Shown here: positions 54,007 through 62,125 of the stretch, one piece after another
Numbering within the stretch: the first letter of the stretch is position 1
Layout of the letters: the number at the start of each line of letters is the position of its first letter
Assembly (NCBI RefSeq): GCF_023016045.1
Contig: NZ_JALKAP010000005.1
Span: 248,001-312,000 of the forward strand
Length of the DNA stretch: 64,000 bases
Direction of reading: 5' to 3'
Origin: Marinobacter sp. S6332
Lineage (GTDB): Bacteria; Pseudomonadota; Gammaproteobacteria; Pseudomonadales; Oleiphilaceae
The notes under the pieces: model-generated
What the model was told of the DNA's origin: nothing
The model's database searches: none
The model's input: only the letters and a program-made list of their open reading frames with translations
Made by a program: the position numbers and the translations under genes

Positions 54007-54480
54007 ATGAGAAAAATTCTGTTTGCTCTAGGGCTTGCAACGGTAATGGCATTGCCGGCTTATGCCCAGGCTCGGGAAGTCACCTTTACCACCCAGCTGA
54101 AAAACTATGGCGGTGACGGGGCTTATCTGGCTCTCTACCTTACGGATACCAACGGACAGTACCAGGGGACTCTCTGGATTTCAGGAGAGAAAAGCAAATA
54201 TTACAAGCACCTGCGGGACTGGGCACGGGGCAGTGGCCTGAATCAGGCTGAATACGACGGCCTGACCGGCGCCAGTGTGACCAGCGGCCGCGCCCTGAAA
54301 GTGACTCTGGAACTTGAAGACGCTTTGATCGACTCCGGTTATCAGATTCGTGTTGATACTGCCGTTGAAGACATGCGTGACAACCGTTCGGATGTGGTGG
54401 TGCCTCTGACCACAGAGGATTCCGGGAAAACGGTATCCGGCCGCGGCTATGTTCAGTCCTTTGTCTATGACCTCAAGTAA
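54007..54480 (+). CDS. DUF2271 periplasmic protein with a flavinylation-like motif
   Basis: The 157-residue protein has a signal peptide (about 1-22). The DUF2271 core is beta-rich with YLALYLTDTNGQYQGTLWI and YIRVDTAVED-like strands. The stretch DGLTGASVTSGR (84-95) fits the (S/T)GA(S/T)xT motif to which ApbE attaches FMN in NqrC, RnfG and FMN-bind proteins; T92 would be the acceptor. I have not seen an ApbE gene in the window. It lies between PepSY and a transmembrane flavodoxin reductase, so a flavinylated electron acceptor is a good model. AAGGAG precedes the ATG by 6-7 bases. Confidence 0.8.
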   Translation: MRKILFALGLATVMALPAYAQAREVTFTTQLKNYGGDGAYLALYLTDTNGQYQGTLWISGEKSKYYKHLRDWARGSGLNQAEYDGLTGASVTSGRALKVTLELEDALIDSGYQIRVDTAVEDMRDNRSDVVVPLTTEDSGKTVSGRGYVQSFVYDLK

Positions 54481-54498
54481 ACGGCGGGAGACACATTA

Positions 54499-56724
54499 AT
54501 GTTGCGCAAGCTCCATGGTTTACCCGGGTTGGTCGCTGCATTATTGCTGGTAGTGCTGGCGACCTCCGGAGTTGTTTTGTCCGCAGTACCGGCACTTGAG
54601 CGGTCGCGTGCTGTTGTCCCGGCCGCTGGCGAACTCAGCGTGGCTGATCTGGCTGAGCGCGTGGTGGTGAATTATCCCGGTACCGAACAGATCGCACGTT
54701 CTCTCTCGGGCGAAGTTGTCGTTTATTACAGTCGTGATGGCAAGCCGGGTGCCGACCTGGTTAACCCTCTTACCGGAGAAGCTATTGCACCCTACCAGCC
54801 ATCGGCATTCTTGCGCTGGGCAAAGAACCTGCATCGATCGTTTCTTCTTGATGATGCCGGGCGAATACTGGCCGGGGTGTTGGCGGCACTGATGGTATTG
54901 ATCTGCCTGTCCGGAGCTTTTCTGTTGGCTCGACGCCTGGGGGGCTGGAATGCGATTGTCCGGCCCATTCCAGGCTCCGGTGGCCTCCGGATTCACGCCG
55001 AACTGGCACGATTTGCCGTGATTGGTTTGTTACTGTCAGCACTGACTGGCAGCTATATGTCGGCTGTCAGGTTTGGCCTGTTACCACAGGGTGCGATTAC
55101 GGAGCCCTCTTTTCCTGCAGAAGTTTCAGGCGGTACACCAGCACCGGCAGGCTCTTTGAGCGCGCTGAAAAACGTGGATGTCAACGAACTACGGGAACTG
55201 GTATTCCCCTATCCGGATGACCCCACAGACGTCTACTCCCTGAGCACCACTCAGGGTTCCGGTTTCGTGGATCGGGCAACCGGAGAACTGCTGCAGTACC
55301 AGCCGCGTTCTACCGGCAGCCAGTTCCAGCACTGGATGGTTCGCCTGCATACGGGTGAAGGCTTATGGTGGTTAGGTCTGATTCTCGGGATAGCGGCGCT
55401 GACCGTGCCGGCACTGTCATTCACCGGCCTGCAGATCTGGTGGCAACGGCGATCATCTGCCATTAGTCTGGGTGAAAATGCGAACATCGAAGCCGCTGAC
55501 ACCGTCATTCTGGTGGGCTCGGAAGGCAACACCACTTGGGGCTTTGCCATGGACCTTCAGAACAAGCTCAATCTGGCAGGAAAGAAAGTACACTGCGCGC
55601 CCATGAATGATCTGGCTGAGCATTATCCGAAGGTCAGTGCGCTTTTCATTCTGACGTCAACCTATGGTGATGGTGATGCGCCCTCCTCTGCCAGTCAGTT
55701 TATGACTCGGCTTGAGCGCTTTCAGCCAGATGATGGATTGAAGTTTGTGGTTCTCGGCTTTGGCGACCAACAGTTCCCGAAGTTCTGCCAGTATGGGCTG
55801 AATGTGGATAAAGCGCTCAGCAACAAAGGCCTAAAGCAAATGCATCCCCTTACCCGTATTGACCGCGGCTCCGCCACACAGTTTCGGGAATGGGGCGAGG
55901 CAATCAGCGAGTATATGGGCATTCCGCTAGCACTGAGTCATAACCCCGCGCCTGAAGTGATGTCAGGGTTCGAGCTTGTTGAGCGTGTGGACTACGGGGT
56001 TGCGGTGAATGCGCCTACCAGCATCTTGCGCTTCAAGCCGGTACAAAGTGACAGAAGTCTCTGGCAGAGACTTCTGTTTCAAAACCGGGAGAACCTGCCG
56101 GACTTCGAGGCTGGCGATCTGTTTGGGGTTTCGCCCCCCGGAGATAAGGCTCCCCGGTTCTATTCGCTGGCGTCCTCGGCGTCGGATGGTCAACTGGAAA
56201 TCTGTGTTCGTAAACAGGCCAATGGCCTGTGTTCCGGGTATCTGCACAGTCTCAAACCGGGAGACCGGATTAGCGGATTCATCCAGCAGAACCCCGGCTT
56301 TCGACCGGCGGGGGGCACCAGGCCCATTATTCTCATTGGCGCTGGCGCAGGAATCGGCCCACTAGCAGGCTTTATCCGGAAAAATACAGAGCGCAACCCC
56401 ATGTACCTCTACTGGGGCGGGCGTAATCCGACATCGGATTTTCTCTATCAGCCAGAACTGGGCGGTTATCTGAATGACCACCGACTGACCGAACTGAACA
56501 CCGCCTTTTCACGGTCGGCAGACAAAGCCTACGTTCAGGACGCCATCATGGCCGATCAAACTGCACTGCGACAAAGGATTGAGACAGGTGCACAGATATT
56601 GGTATGTGGAGGCCGGGATATGGCCGCCAGTGTACGACAGGTGTTTGATTCAATCCTCAAGCCATTAAACCTGAATGTAGATAAATTGAGAAATGAGGGC
56701 CGCTACCTGGAAGATGTTTACTGA
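54499..56724 (+). CDS. PepSY-TM / flavodoxin / ferredoxin-reductase fusion (transmembrane NADPH electron donor)
   Basis: The 741-residue protein has PepSY-associated membrane helices (about 10-30, 113-146, 170-185, 290-314) with periplasmic PepSY-like loops, then a flavodoxin domain (about 334-470, FMN) and a CysJ-like FAD/NADPH domain (about 490-741). Evidence for the last: PRFYSLASS, ILIGAGAGIGPLAG and ILVCGGRDMAASV, with a YLEDVY end typical of CysJ. Electrons from cytoplasmic NADPH would cross to periplasmic PepSY/DUF2271 partners. GGGAG precedes the ATG; 18 bases follow DUF2271. Confidence 0.9.
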   Translation: MLRKLHGLPGLVAALLLVVLATSGVVLSAVPALERSRAVVPAAGELSVADLAERVVVNYPGTEQIARSLSGEVVVYYSRDGKPGADLVNPLTGEAIAPYQPSAFLRWAKNLHRSFLLDDAGRILAGVLAALMVLICLSGAFLLARRLGGWNAIVRPIPGSGGLRIHAELARFAVIGLLLSALTGSYMSAVRFGLLPQGAITEPSFPAEVSGGTPAPAGSLSALKNVDVNELRELVFPYPDDPTDVYSLSTTQGSGFVDRATGELLQYQPRSTGSQFQHWMVRLHTGEGLWWLGLILGIAALTVPALSFTGLQIWWQRRSSAISLGENANIEAADTVILVGSEGNTTWGFAMDLQNKLNLAGKKVHCAPMNDLAEHYPKVSALFILTSTYGDGDAPSSASQFMTRLERFQPDDGLKFVVLGFGDQQFPKFCQYGLNVDKALSNKGLKQMHPLTRIDRGSATQFREWGEAISEYMGIPLALSHNPAPEVMSGFELVERVDYGVAVNAPTSILRFKPVQSDRSLWQRLLFQNRENLPDFEAGDLFGVSPPGDKAPRFYSLASSASDGQLEICVRKQANGLCSGYLHSLKPGDRISGFIQQNPGFRPAGGTRPIILIGAGAGIGPLAGFIRKNTERNPMYLYWGGRNPTSDFLYQPELGGYLNDHRLTELNTAFSRSADKAYVQDAIMADQTALRQRIETGAQILVCGGRDMAASVRQVFDSILKPLNLNVDKLRNEGRYLEDVY

Positions 56725-56739
56725 AGAATAAGGCGAATC

Positions 56740-56780
56740 GCCTGGTACACCCGATCCCCTATTGACCGGGTGTACCAGGC
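56740..56780. terminator. Bidirectional terminator hairpin
   Basis: GCCTGGTACACCCG (56740-56753) pairs with CGGGTGTACCAGGC (56767-56780), a perfect 14-bp stem with a 13-base loop, between the convergent PepSY-TM and DUF6746-like genes. No long T-run on either side. Confidence 0.7.
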
Positions 56781-56786
56781 TAATCA

Positions 56787-57272
56787 TCAGTGTTTAATTG
56801 GTTCGAAATTCGGGTCATCAAAATAGGTAGTGTAACTTTCGATTGCGCCCATGACTTGCACCGCGCCATCCCGCGCGTTGGCTTTGCTTTCCATTACGGT
56901 TGCCCCTTCCATCAGTTCGGCAATGATAAGGTGAAGCTGGGCATCTGCCTCAGGCTCAAGGTTGCAGTTTTCAACCATGTAGTTGACTTCATTGTTGATT
57001 TTTTTCGCCAGCACAGAGTATTTTTCATTTTCCAGCTTGCCAGAATGAATGGCGTCCAAATCCTTATGCATGGCGCTTCCGATGTTATTCATGGCGCGGC
57101 TGAGTGGCGCATCAACAGCCCACTTGTTTCCGTCGTTCAGTTGTAACTCCATTTCACCGTGGCCATGCTCATGTTCGTTATTGGCTGCTGCTGCCACGGT
57201 GGTGAATGCTGTCAGGCTGAGCGTCATGCCGGTGATGATTGCAAACTTCGAAAAACGGGATTTGATGTTCAT
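56787..57272 (-). CDS. Secreted DUF6746-like protein
   Basis: The 161-residue protein starts at the ATG 57272 with AAAGGAG 6 bases before; a longer frame from 57329 is unlikely. Signal peptide about 1-29 (ends AAA-NNEHEHGHGE). The mature N-terminus is His/Glu-rich; the rest is helical with one Cys (VENCNLEPEADAQLHLIIAELMEGA), matching what I recall of the uncharacterised DUF6746 family. A periplasmic stress or metal-responsive role is suggested by the QseBC-like pair downstream and by the CTTAA box. Confidence 0.75.
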   Translation of the reverse strand: MNIKSRFSKFAIITGMTLSLTAFTTVAAAANNEHEHGHGEMELQLNDGNKWAVDAPLSRAMNNIGSAMHKDLDAIHSGKLENEKYSVLAKKINNEVNYMVENCNLEPEADAQLHLIIAELMEGATVMESKANARDGAVQVMGAIESYTTYFDDPNFEPIKH

Positions 57273-57329
57273 GAAATGCTCCTTTGAGTACACCGTTTGG
57301 TTGGTTTGAAAGAAGTATCCCTGAATCAC

Positions 57330-57345
57330 CTTAATATTCGCTTAA
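57330..57345 (-). promoter_or_regulatory. CTTAA-N6-CTTAA (PmrA/QseB-type) box
   Basis: CTTAA TATTCG CTTAA, 11-bp direct repeat, 57 bases ahead of the DUF6746-like start; read towards the gene it is TTAAG-N6-TTAAG. This matches the known PmrA/QseB direct repeat consensus. The adjacent QseBC-like pair is the natural candidate. Confidence 0.6.
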
Positions 57346-57395
57346 GGATGTACTTTACCGAAAAAATATCTGCAACCCGAAAGGATCGACCCTCT

Positions 57396-58733
57396 CTATT
57401 CTGAAGCTGCTCTGAAACCCACGGATACCATCAAACCTTCCCCGGCATCACTGTTATCGTCAAACTTCAAAGAAGCTCCGTGCAGGTTAGCTATGCGTTC
57501 TACGATCGATAGCCATAGCCCGAGCCCACTGCCTTCTTCGCCGCTGCCAAGCCCGCGATAGAACCTCGATACCGCCAGATTCCGCACTTTTTCCGGAATT
57601 CCCGGGCCAGTATCAACAACACGAAGCATCACATGGTCAGCGGAGCGACTAACACGAACATCTACTTGCCCGCCCGCAGGCGTGTAACGGACGGCATTGT
57701 CCACGAGGTTACGTACAAGAATGGCAAGCAAGGTTGCATCACCCAGGACCACACCCTCATCGGCCGCCTCGAACCCCAGATCCACGCCCTTGCGTATCGC
57801 CACCTGAGCATGCGAAGCCACGCACTCGTTCACTACTGCAGAAAGCTTGAGCTGTTCTGGATTCGCCGGTGCTTGCTCTGAATCCACTCGCGAAAGCACC
57901 AGCAACTGTTCAATCAGATGAGCCGCACGGTCTGTACCACTGACAATCCTGTTTAGCGCATGCTCCAGCTGTTCCGGGTTGGGCGCAGCAAACGCTACCT
58001 GGGCCTGAGTTTTTATGGCCGCCAGCGGCGTACGCAGCTCATGAGCCGCATCGGCCGTAAAGCGTCGCTCATGCTCCAGTGAAACCTGCAAGCGTGCGAA
58101 AAGAGCGTTGAGCGCATCCTGCAACGGCATAACTTCCCGCGGCGTATCGGTGAGATCAAGGGGATCAAGTTTGTCTGGTTCACGCTGTTTTACTTCCCGG
58201 GTAAAACGGGACAAGGGTACAAGCCCGGCGCCAACCGACAGCCAAATCAGTATGCCGAGCGCAGGAACCGCAAAATACAGAGGATGCAACAAATGCCGCG
58301 CAATACTTTCTGCCAGTGCGTCGCGCAGTTCATAGCGCTCACCAACGCGCACGTTGATATCACCGGCTTTGTCCCACTGGCTATAAACCCGGTAGTTAAT
58401 ATTATTGATGGTGATGGTTTCGAAGCCATCACGCTGTGTACCCAGGCGTTCTTCAGGAGCTGTTCCTGAGTCGAGGAGCAGAGATCCGTCACGTTTCCAG
58501 ACCTGCAGCACTGTGCCGGTATAGTCACGAATCTGTTGAGAGATCAGACCGGGGTTTCGTGAGCTGTCGAGATGCATCGAGATCTGTTCAGCTGCGTTAG
58601 CGAGCCGGGTATCAAGCGTAATGCCGATTTCACGGCGCGCATCGAGGTAAGTGAAGAACGCAGTCGCAATCCAGGCCAGCAAAACGGATACCGCAAGAAT
58701 TGTAAACAGGCGCCAACGCAGCGACGATCTCAT
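57396..58733 (-). CDS. QseC-like sensor histidine kinase
   Basis: The 445-residue protein has TM1 (8-29), a periplasmic region of about 30-155 and TM2 (155-173). H-box AAHELRTPLAAIKTQAQVAF (QseC/PmrB class), N-box LVRNLVDNAVRYTPAGG, and VDTGPGI with GLGLWLSIVERIA. Start overlaps the response regulator stop by ATGA. Together with the regulator it forms a QseBC/PmrAB-like system. Confidence 0.93.
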   Translation of the reverse strand: MRSSLRWRLFTILAVSVLLAWIATAFFTYLDARREIGITLDTRLANAAEQISMHLDSSRNPGLISQQIRDYTGTVLQVWKRDGSLLLDSGTAPEERLGTQRDGFETITINNINYRVYSQWDKAGDINVRVGERYELRDALAESIARHLLHPLYFAVPALGILIWLSVGAGLVPLSRFTREVKQREPDKLDPLDLTDTPREVMPLQDALNALFARLQVSLEHERRFTADAAHELRTPLAAIKTQAQVAFAAPNPEQLEHALNRIVSGTDRAAHLIEQLLVLSRVDSEQAPANPEQLKLSAVVNECVASHAQVAIRKGVDLGFEAADEGVVLGDATLLAILVRNLVDNAVRYTPAGGQVDVRVSRSADHVMLRVVDTGPGIPEKVRNLAVSRFYRGLGSGEEGSGLGLWLSIVERIANLHGASLKFDDNSDAGEGLMVSVGFRAASE

Positions 58734-59395
58734 GGTGTGGTTTTCTCAATCATGTACCCGACACCGCGGATAGTACGGATCAGTTGCGGAGACAATTTTC
58801 GTCGCAGGTGATGAACAAAAACTTCTATTGCATTACTCTCGATCTCCTCTCCCCAGCCGTATAGCTGCTCCTCAATCTGTGCCTTTGACATAACTCTCCC
58901 GGCATTGAGTAGCAATGTGTGGAGAATGGCGAACTCACGTGCAGACAGATCAACCGACTTTCCAGACCAAAACACCGAATGACTGACAGGGTCGACCTGG
59001 AGTTCTCCCTGATTGATGACGGGGTCGGCATGCCCCTTGGAGCGGCGGAGTAAGGCCCGCAGGCGTGCCTGTAATTCAGAAAGATCAAACGGCTTTACAA
59101 GGTAATCGTCGGCACCGGCATCCAGGCCGGCCACTCGATCTTCCACGGCATCACGAGCGGTCAGAATCAGAATCGGCAGGTCTTTTCCACTTGCACGGGC
59201 TCGTTTCAAGACCTCCATTCCAGAAAGCCCCGGAAGACCCAAATCAAGTACAACGGCATCGTAGGTGCCTGTGGCCAGCGCAGTATCGGCCTGCTGCCCA
59301 TCCAATACCCAGTCCACCACCAGGCCGGACTGTGCAATACCCGCAGCAATTCCGTCACCGAGTAAATTGTCATCCTCAACCAGTAGAATTTTCAT
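58730..59395 (-). CDS. QseB-like response regulator
   Basis: The 221-residue protein has a receiver with D51 (VLDLGLPGLSG), KPFDLSELQARLRALLRR and a winged helix with EVFVHHLRRKLSPQLIRTIRGVGYM, as in QseB/PmrA. It is first in the RR-HK operon; the upstream gap (59396-59466) shows no CTTAA or CTGAA pair that I can see. Likely binds the CTTAA box at 57330. Confidence 0.93.
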   Translation of the reverse strand: MKILLVEDDNLLGDGIAAGIAQSGLVVDWVLDGQQADTALATGTYDAVVLDLGLPGLSGMEVLKRARASGKDLPILILTARDAVEDRVAGLDAGADDYLVKPFDLSELQARLRALLRRSKGHADPVINQGELQVDPVSHSVFWSGKSVDLSAREFAILHTLLLNAGRVMSKAQIEEQLYGWGEEIESNAIEVFVHHLRRKLSPQLIRTIRGVGYMIEKTTP

Positions 59396-59466
59396 AGGCA
59401 GTAACTGTAGATGGAATCACTTTGTGGGGTTTTGCGACCCATTTCGCAGCTCCACCATACCACCCC

Positions 59467-60183
59467 TCAGTCAAACTCACTCATCCGCCCAGTGAGGGAG
59501 TGCGCCTCCCCTATCTCCGCCCAATGGGTAATGCGCTGCTTGTCGCCATCCCAAAAGTATTTCAGGTGCGGCCCTTGCACAGGTATAGAAACCGCTTTTG
59601 GTTTAAACGCTGCGATACACTCACCGCCCGGGTGCCGAACGCTGTTATATAGCAGCCCGTTTGATCCTTTATTACGCCATCGGCCCGCAAATTTCTGGCT
59701 TAACCCGTAATCATCAGCGTCCGGATTATGCAGTTCTTCGAACTCGGGCCCACGGATATCGTGCATCCTCATCACTACGGAACCAATGTAGGCTCTCATG
59801 GTGAGCTCTATGGAATCTTCGTTGGCGGCAGATAGCTCGCGTTCTTTGTGAAACACGGTCTCGCGAATAGCAACTTCCAAAGAACTAGCAGCGTAATAAA
59901 CTCCAAATTGCCGGTTGGCAAAACGGCTTCCAAAGCCCAGATGTGTAAACGATGCCATCACTGGCGAGCTGCCAGGCCCGCTGATCCGGTCGTAGGGTTG
60001 CACCAGATGGATATCCCCTGCTTCGTCCCGTAAACGGGGATTGGTCATACTTTCAATTTCGAAGGCCAACTCAAATTCATCTGGCTCGTAGATGCGTTCG
60101 AAAAGGTCTATGGGAGGATAGTGGCTGGGGATAATTCGATAGGTTTGCCATTCGGGAAGGTGCAGCGGAGGGATGGAAAACAT
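59467..60183 (-). CDS. RES-domain toxin
   Basis: The 238-residue protein uses the ATG 60183, which overlaps the antitoxin stop as TGATG. RES residues seen: R in GSRFAN, the Glu in SLEVAIRETVFH and the Ser in LLYNSVRHPGGECIAAF. RES toxins consume NAD+ by phosphorolysis or hydrolysis. Its gene order (antitoxin first) and coupling are typical of Xre-RES pairs. Confidence 0.88.
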   Translation of the reverse strand: MFSIPPLHLPEWQTYRIIPSHYPPIDLFERIYEPDEFELAFEIESMTNPRLRDEAGDIHLVQPYDRISGPGSSPVMASFTHLGFGSRFANRQFGVYYAASSLEVAIRETVFHKERELSAANEDSIELTMRAYIGSVVMRMHDIRGPEFEELHNPDADDYGLSQKFAGRWRNKGSNGLLYNSVRHPGGECIAAFKPKAVSIPVQGPHLKYFWDGDKQRITHWAEIGEAHSLTGRMSEFD

Positions 60184-60587
60184 CACCACCCCCGCTTGGC
60201 ATCAAAATATTGGCGCGTCATCATCAGGTTCATCATGGAACCTTGAGTCATGAACTCCATTGCAGACTTACCGCAGAAGGGTATTTCCGATGTTTTCAGG
60301 CGAATTCGGCGATTTGCCCGCTCATGGGTCGGGTAAAGCACCTGCAACGCTTTATAAATCCCAAGGATATAACTGATGCGCTCCATGGTATCGCTAGAAA
60401 GCTTGGTTGGGTTCAGTTTTGAGTAGTTATACAGCGTTGTTCTCGAAGGCCCGCCGAGCAGCTTGCTTCGTTCCTCTGCACTACATTCCCACTCTTCCGT
60501 TATCCGGAAGAACCCTTTCAGAGCAACGCGTCCCTTTTCGGCCTCGCGGTCACTCTCTGTGTTTTTTCGCTCGACTACAGCTGACAT
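60183..60587 (-). CDS. Xre/MbcA/ParS-type antitoxin (DUF2384)
   Basis: The 134-residue protein has an N-terminal helix-turn-helix-like region (LLGGPSRTTLYNYS) and a C-terminal DUF2384-like toxin-binding part (MERISYILGIYKALQVLYPTHERANRRIR ... FCGKSAMEFMTQGSMMNLMMTRQYFDA). It precedes the RES toxin and stops in TGATG with its start. It should repress its own promoter through the palindrome at 60609-60626. Confidence 0.88.
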   Translation of the reverse strand: MSAVVERKNTESDREAEKGRVALKGFFRITEEWECSAEERSKLLGGPSRTTLYNYSKLNPTKLSSDTMERISYILGIYKALQVLYPTHERANRRIRLKTSEIPFCGKSAMEFMTQGSMMNLMMTRQYFDAKRGW

Positions 60588-60608
60588 GGCTCACCACCCG
60601 CAAAGCTT

Positions 60609-60626
60609 TTGTTCACATATGAACAA
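60609..60626 (-). promoter_or_regulatory. Palindromic operator of the RES/Xre pair
   Basis: TTGTTCA and TGAACAA flank a 4-base centre, 21 bases before the antitoxin ATG. Three ATGAT(C/A) repeats follow to the right (about 60638-60663). It is placed for autoregulation by the antitoxin. Confidence 0.65.
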
Positions 60627-60843
60627 TATAATCCGTTATGATCAATTATGATATAGAATGATCTAAAGCGGTCTAGAGTGGTCTGCGTAGTGATTTTCGG
60701 CATCGCAACTGGTTTTATAGGAATAATACCGAAATGACCGCTACTGCCTTAAAACAAGCCATGGGCACAGGCCATCATTCGTTGGATAGTGGTTGTATCG
60801 TTTGATTAGCAGGTTCTGAACAGAACCTCTGGAGCACAGCAAA

Positions 60844-62046
60844 ATGGTATCGATCAAAACCCTGCATGGTTCAGCACAACTACTTTTGGACCTTACCAGT
60901 GGCGTTACCGACATTACGGAAACGATGCACCGCACGGTTGCGAGAGACGCCAACCCTCTGAACCGACTGCGTGATATTGCAGGCTTACCTCCGGAAGAAC
61001 GGCAAGGCCGAACCTACAGAATTATTCAATCAACTACCTCTGTACTACAGCGAGGCTTGCGCAAGTCTCTCGACAGGTTTTCCGTGGGCAATGAGTCGTC
61101 GCACTTGCCACAAAATGTGAAGGTAGCTGCTGCGCTAAACGGGGTGTGCGGAGATCATTTGGAAGCCAGCAATAATCCTCTGGCGATTACCATGAATTTC
61201 AGGAACAGCAGCGGCAAAAGAGTGCTGCCCAATTCCGAAAGCCTACCCTCTATATTGCCGGATGCTAGTCCACGAATCGTGGTTCTTGTCCATGGCTTGT
61301 GCCTCTCGCATGAGTACTGGAAAGGCCACAACGAGGGTAATCTCGGTACAGAATTACAGCGTGCTCAGGGTTACACGCCACTATACCTGAACTACAACAC
61401 GGGGAGGCACATTTCTAATAATGGCAGGGAGTTATCGGGGCAACTTCAAGCTTTAGTTGAGGCTTGGCCTGTGAAAGTTGAAGAACTTACGCTAATTGGC
61501 CATAGCATGGGCGGGTTAGTTATTCGAAGTGCTTGCTGGTACGGCAGTGAGCTTGAACTGCCTTGGCCTAAGCTATTAAAAAATGCGCTTTACCTTGGTT
61601 CACCTCACCACGGCGCAGCTCTGGCCAAAGCCGGAAACCTGTTGACTTATGTTATGAATAAGTTCCGCTATGCCAGTCCATTTGCTCTAGCCCAGCACAC
61701 CAGCGCCGGCATCAAGGATCTTCGGCATGGCAATTTGTTGGACGATGATTGGCAAGGCATAGATCAAGATGATTTCCACCCGGACTATCGCAAGCCGGTT
61801 CCACTGCATGAAGGCACTCGGCATTATTTTATAGCCGCAACCGTTGGGAAGCATGTATCCACCATACCCAGCACGATGGTGGGTGACCTTCTGGTTCGAT
61901 TAGACAGCGCCAAGGGGCACCATGCTGACGATCTGAGAAGACTGCACATACGCCCGGAAGATTGTCGAGTGTTCGAAAAGCTGAACCATCTGGAGCTGCT
62001 AGATAAAAAGGTGGTGCACGACCAAATACTGGAATGGCTGGCCTGA
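60844..62046 (+). CDS. PGAP1-like alpha/beta hydrolase
   Basis: The 400-residue protein has a central nucleophile elbow LIGHSMGGLVIRSACWYG, an oxyanion region VLVHGLCLSHEYWKG and a late His in KHVSTIPS. The fold belongs to the PGAP1/lipase-like group. The N-terminal ~130 residues form a helical region with no known motif. Substrate unknown. It lies between the antitoxin operon (divergent) and a convergent oxygenase gene. Confidence 0.8.
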   Translation: MVSIKTLHGSAQLLLDLTSGVTDITETMHRTVARDANPLNRLRDIAGLPPEERQGRTYRIIQSTTSVLQRGLRKSLDRFSVGNESSHLPQNVKVAAALNGVCGDHLEASNNPLAITMNFRNSSGKRVLPNSESLPSILPDASPRIVVLVHGLCLSHEYWKGHNEGNLGTELQRAQGYTPLYLNYNTGRHISNNGRELSGQLQALVEAWPVKVEELTLIGHSMGGLVIRSACWYGSELELPWPKLLKNALYLGSPHHGAALAKAGNLLTYVMNKFRYASPFALAQHTSAGIKDLRHGNLLDDDWQGIDQDDFHPDYRKPVPLHEGTRHYFIAATVGKHVSTIPSTMVGDLLVRLDSAKGHHADDLRRLHIRPEDCRVFEKLNHLELLDKKVVHDQILEWLA

Positions 62047-62125
62047 TCTAATGAGTAGTGCTTGGTTTCCGGCACAAGGGAGCGCAAATCACCTTCCTCA
62101 ACGTAACTGACCCGTCGATAGGGTG

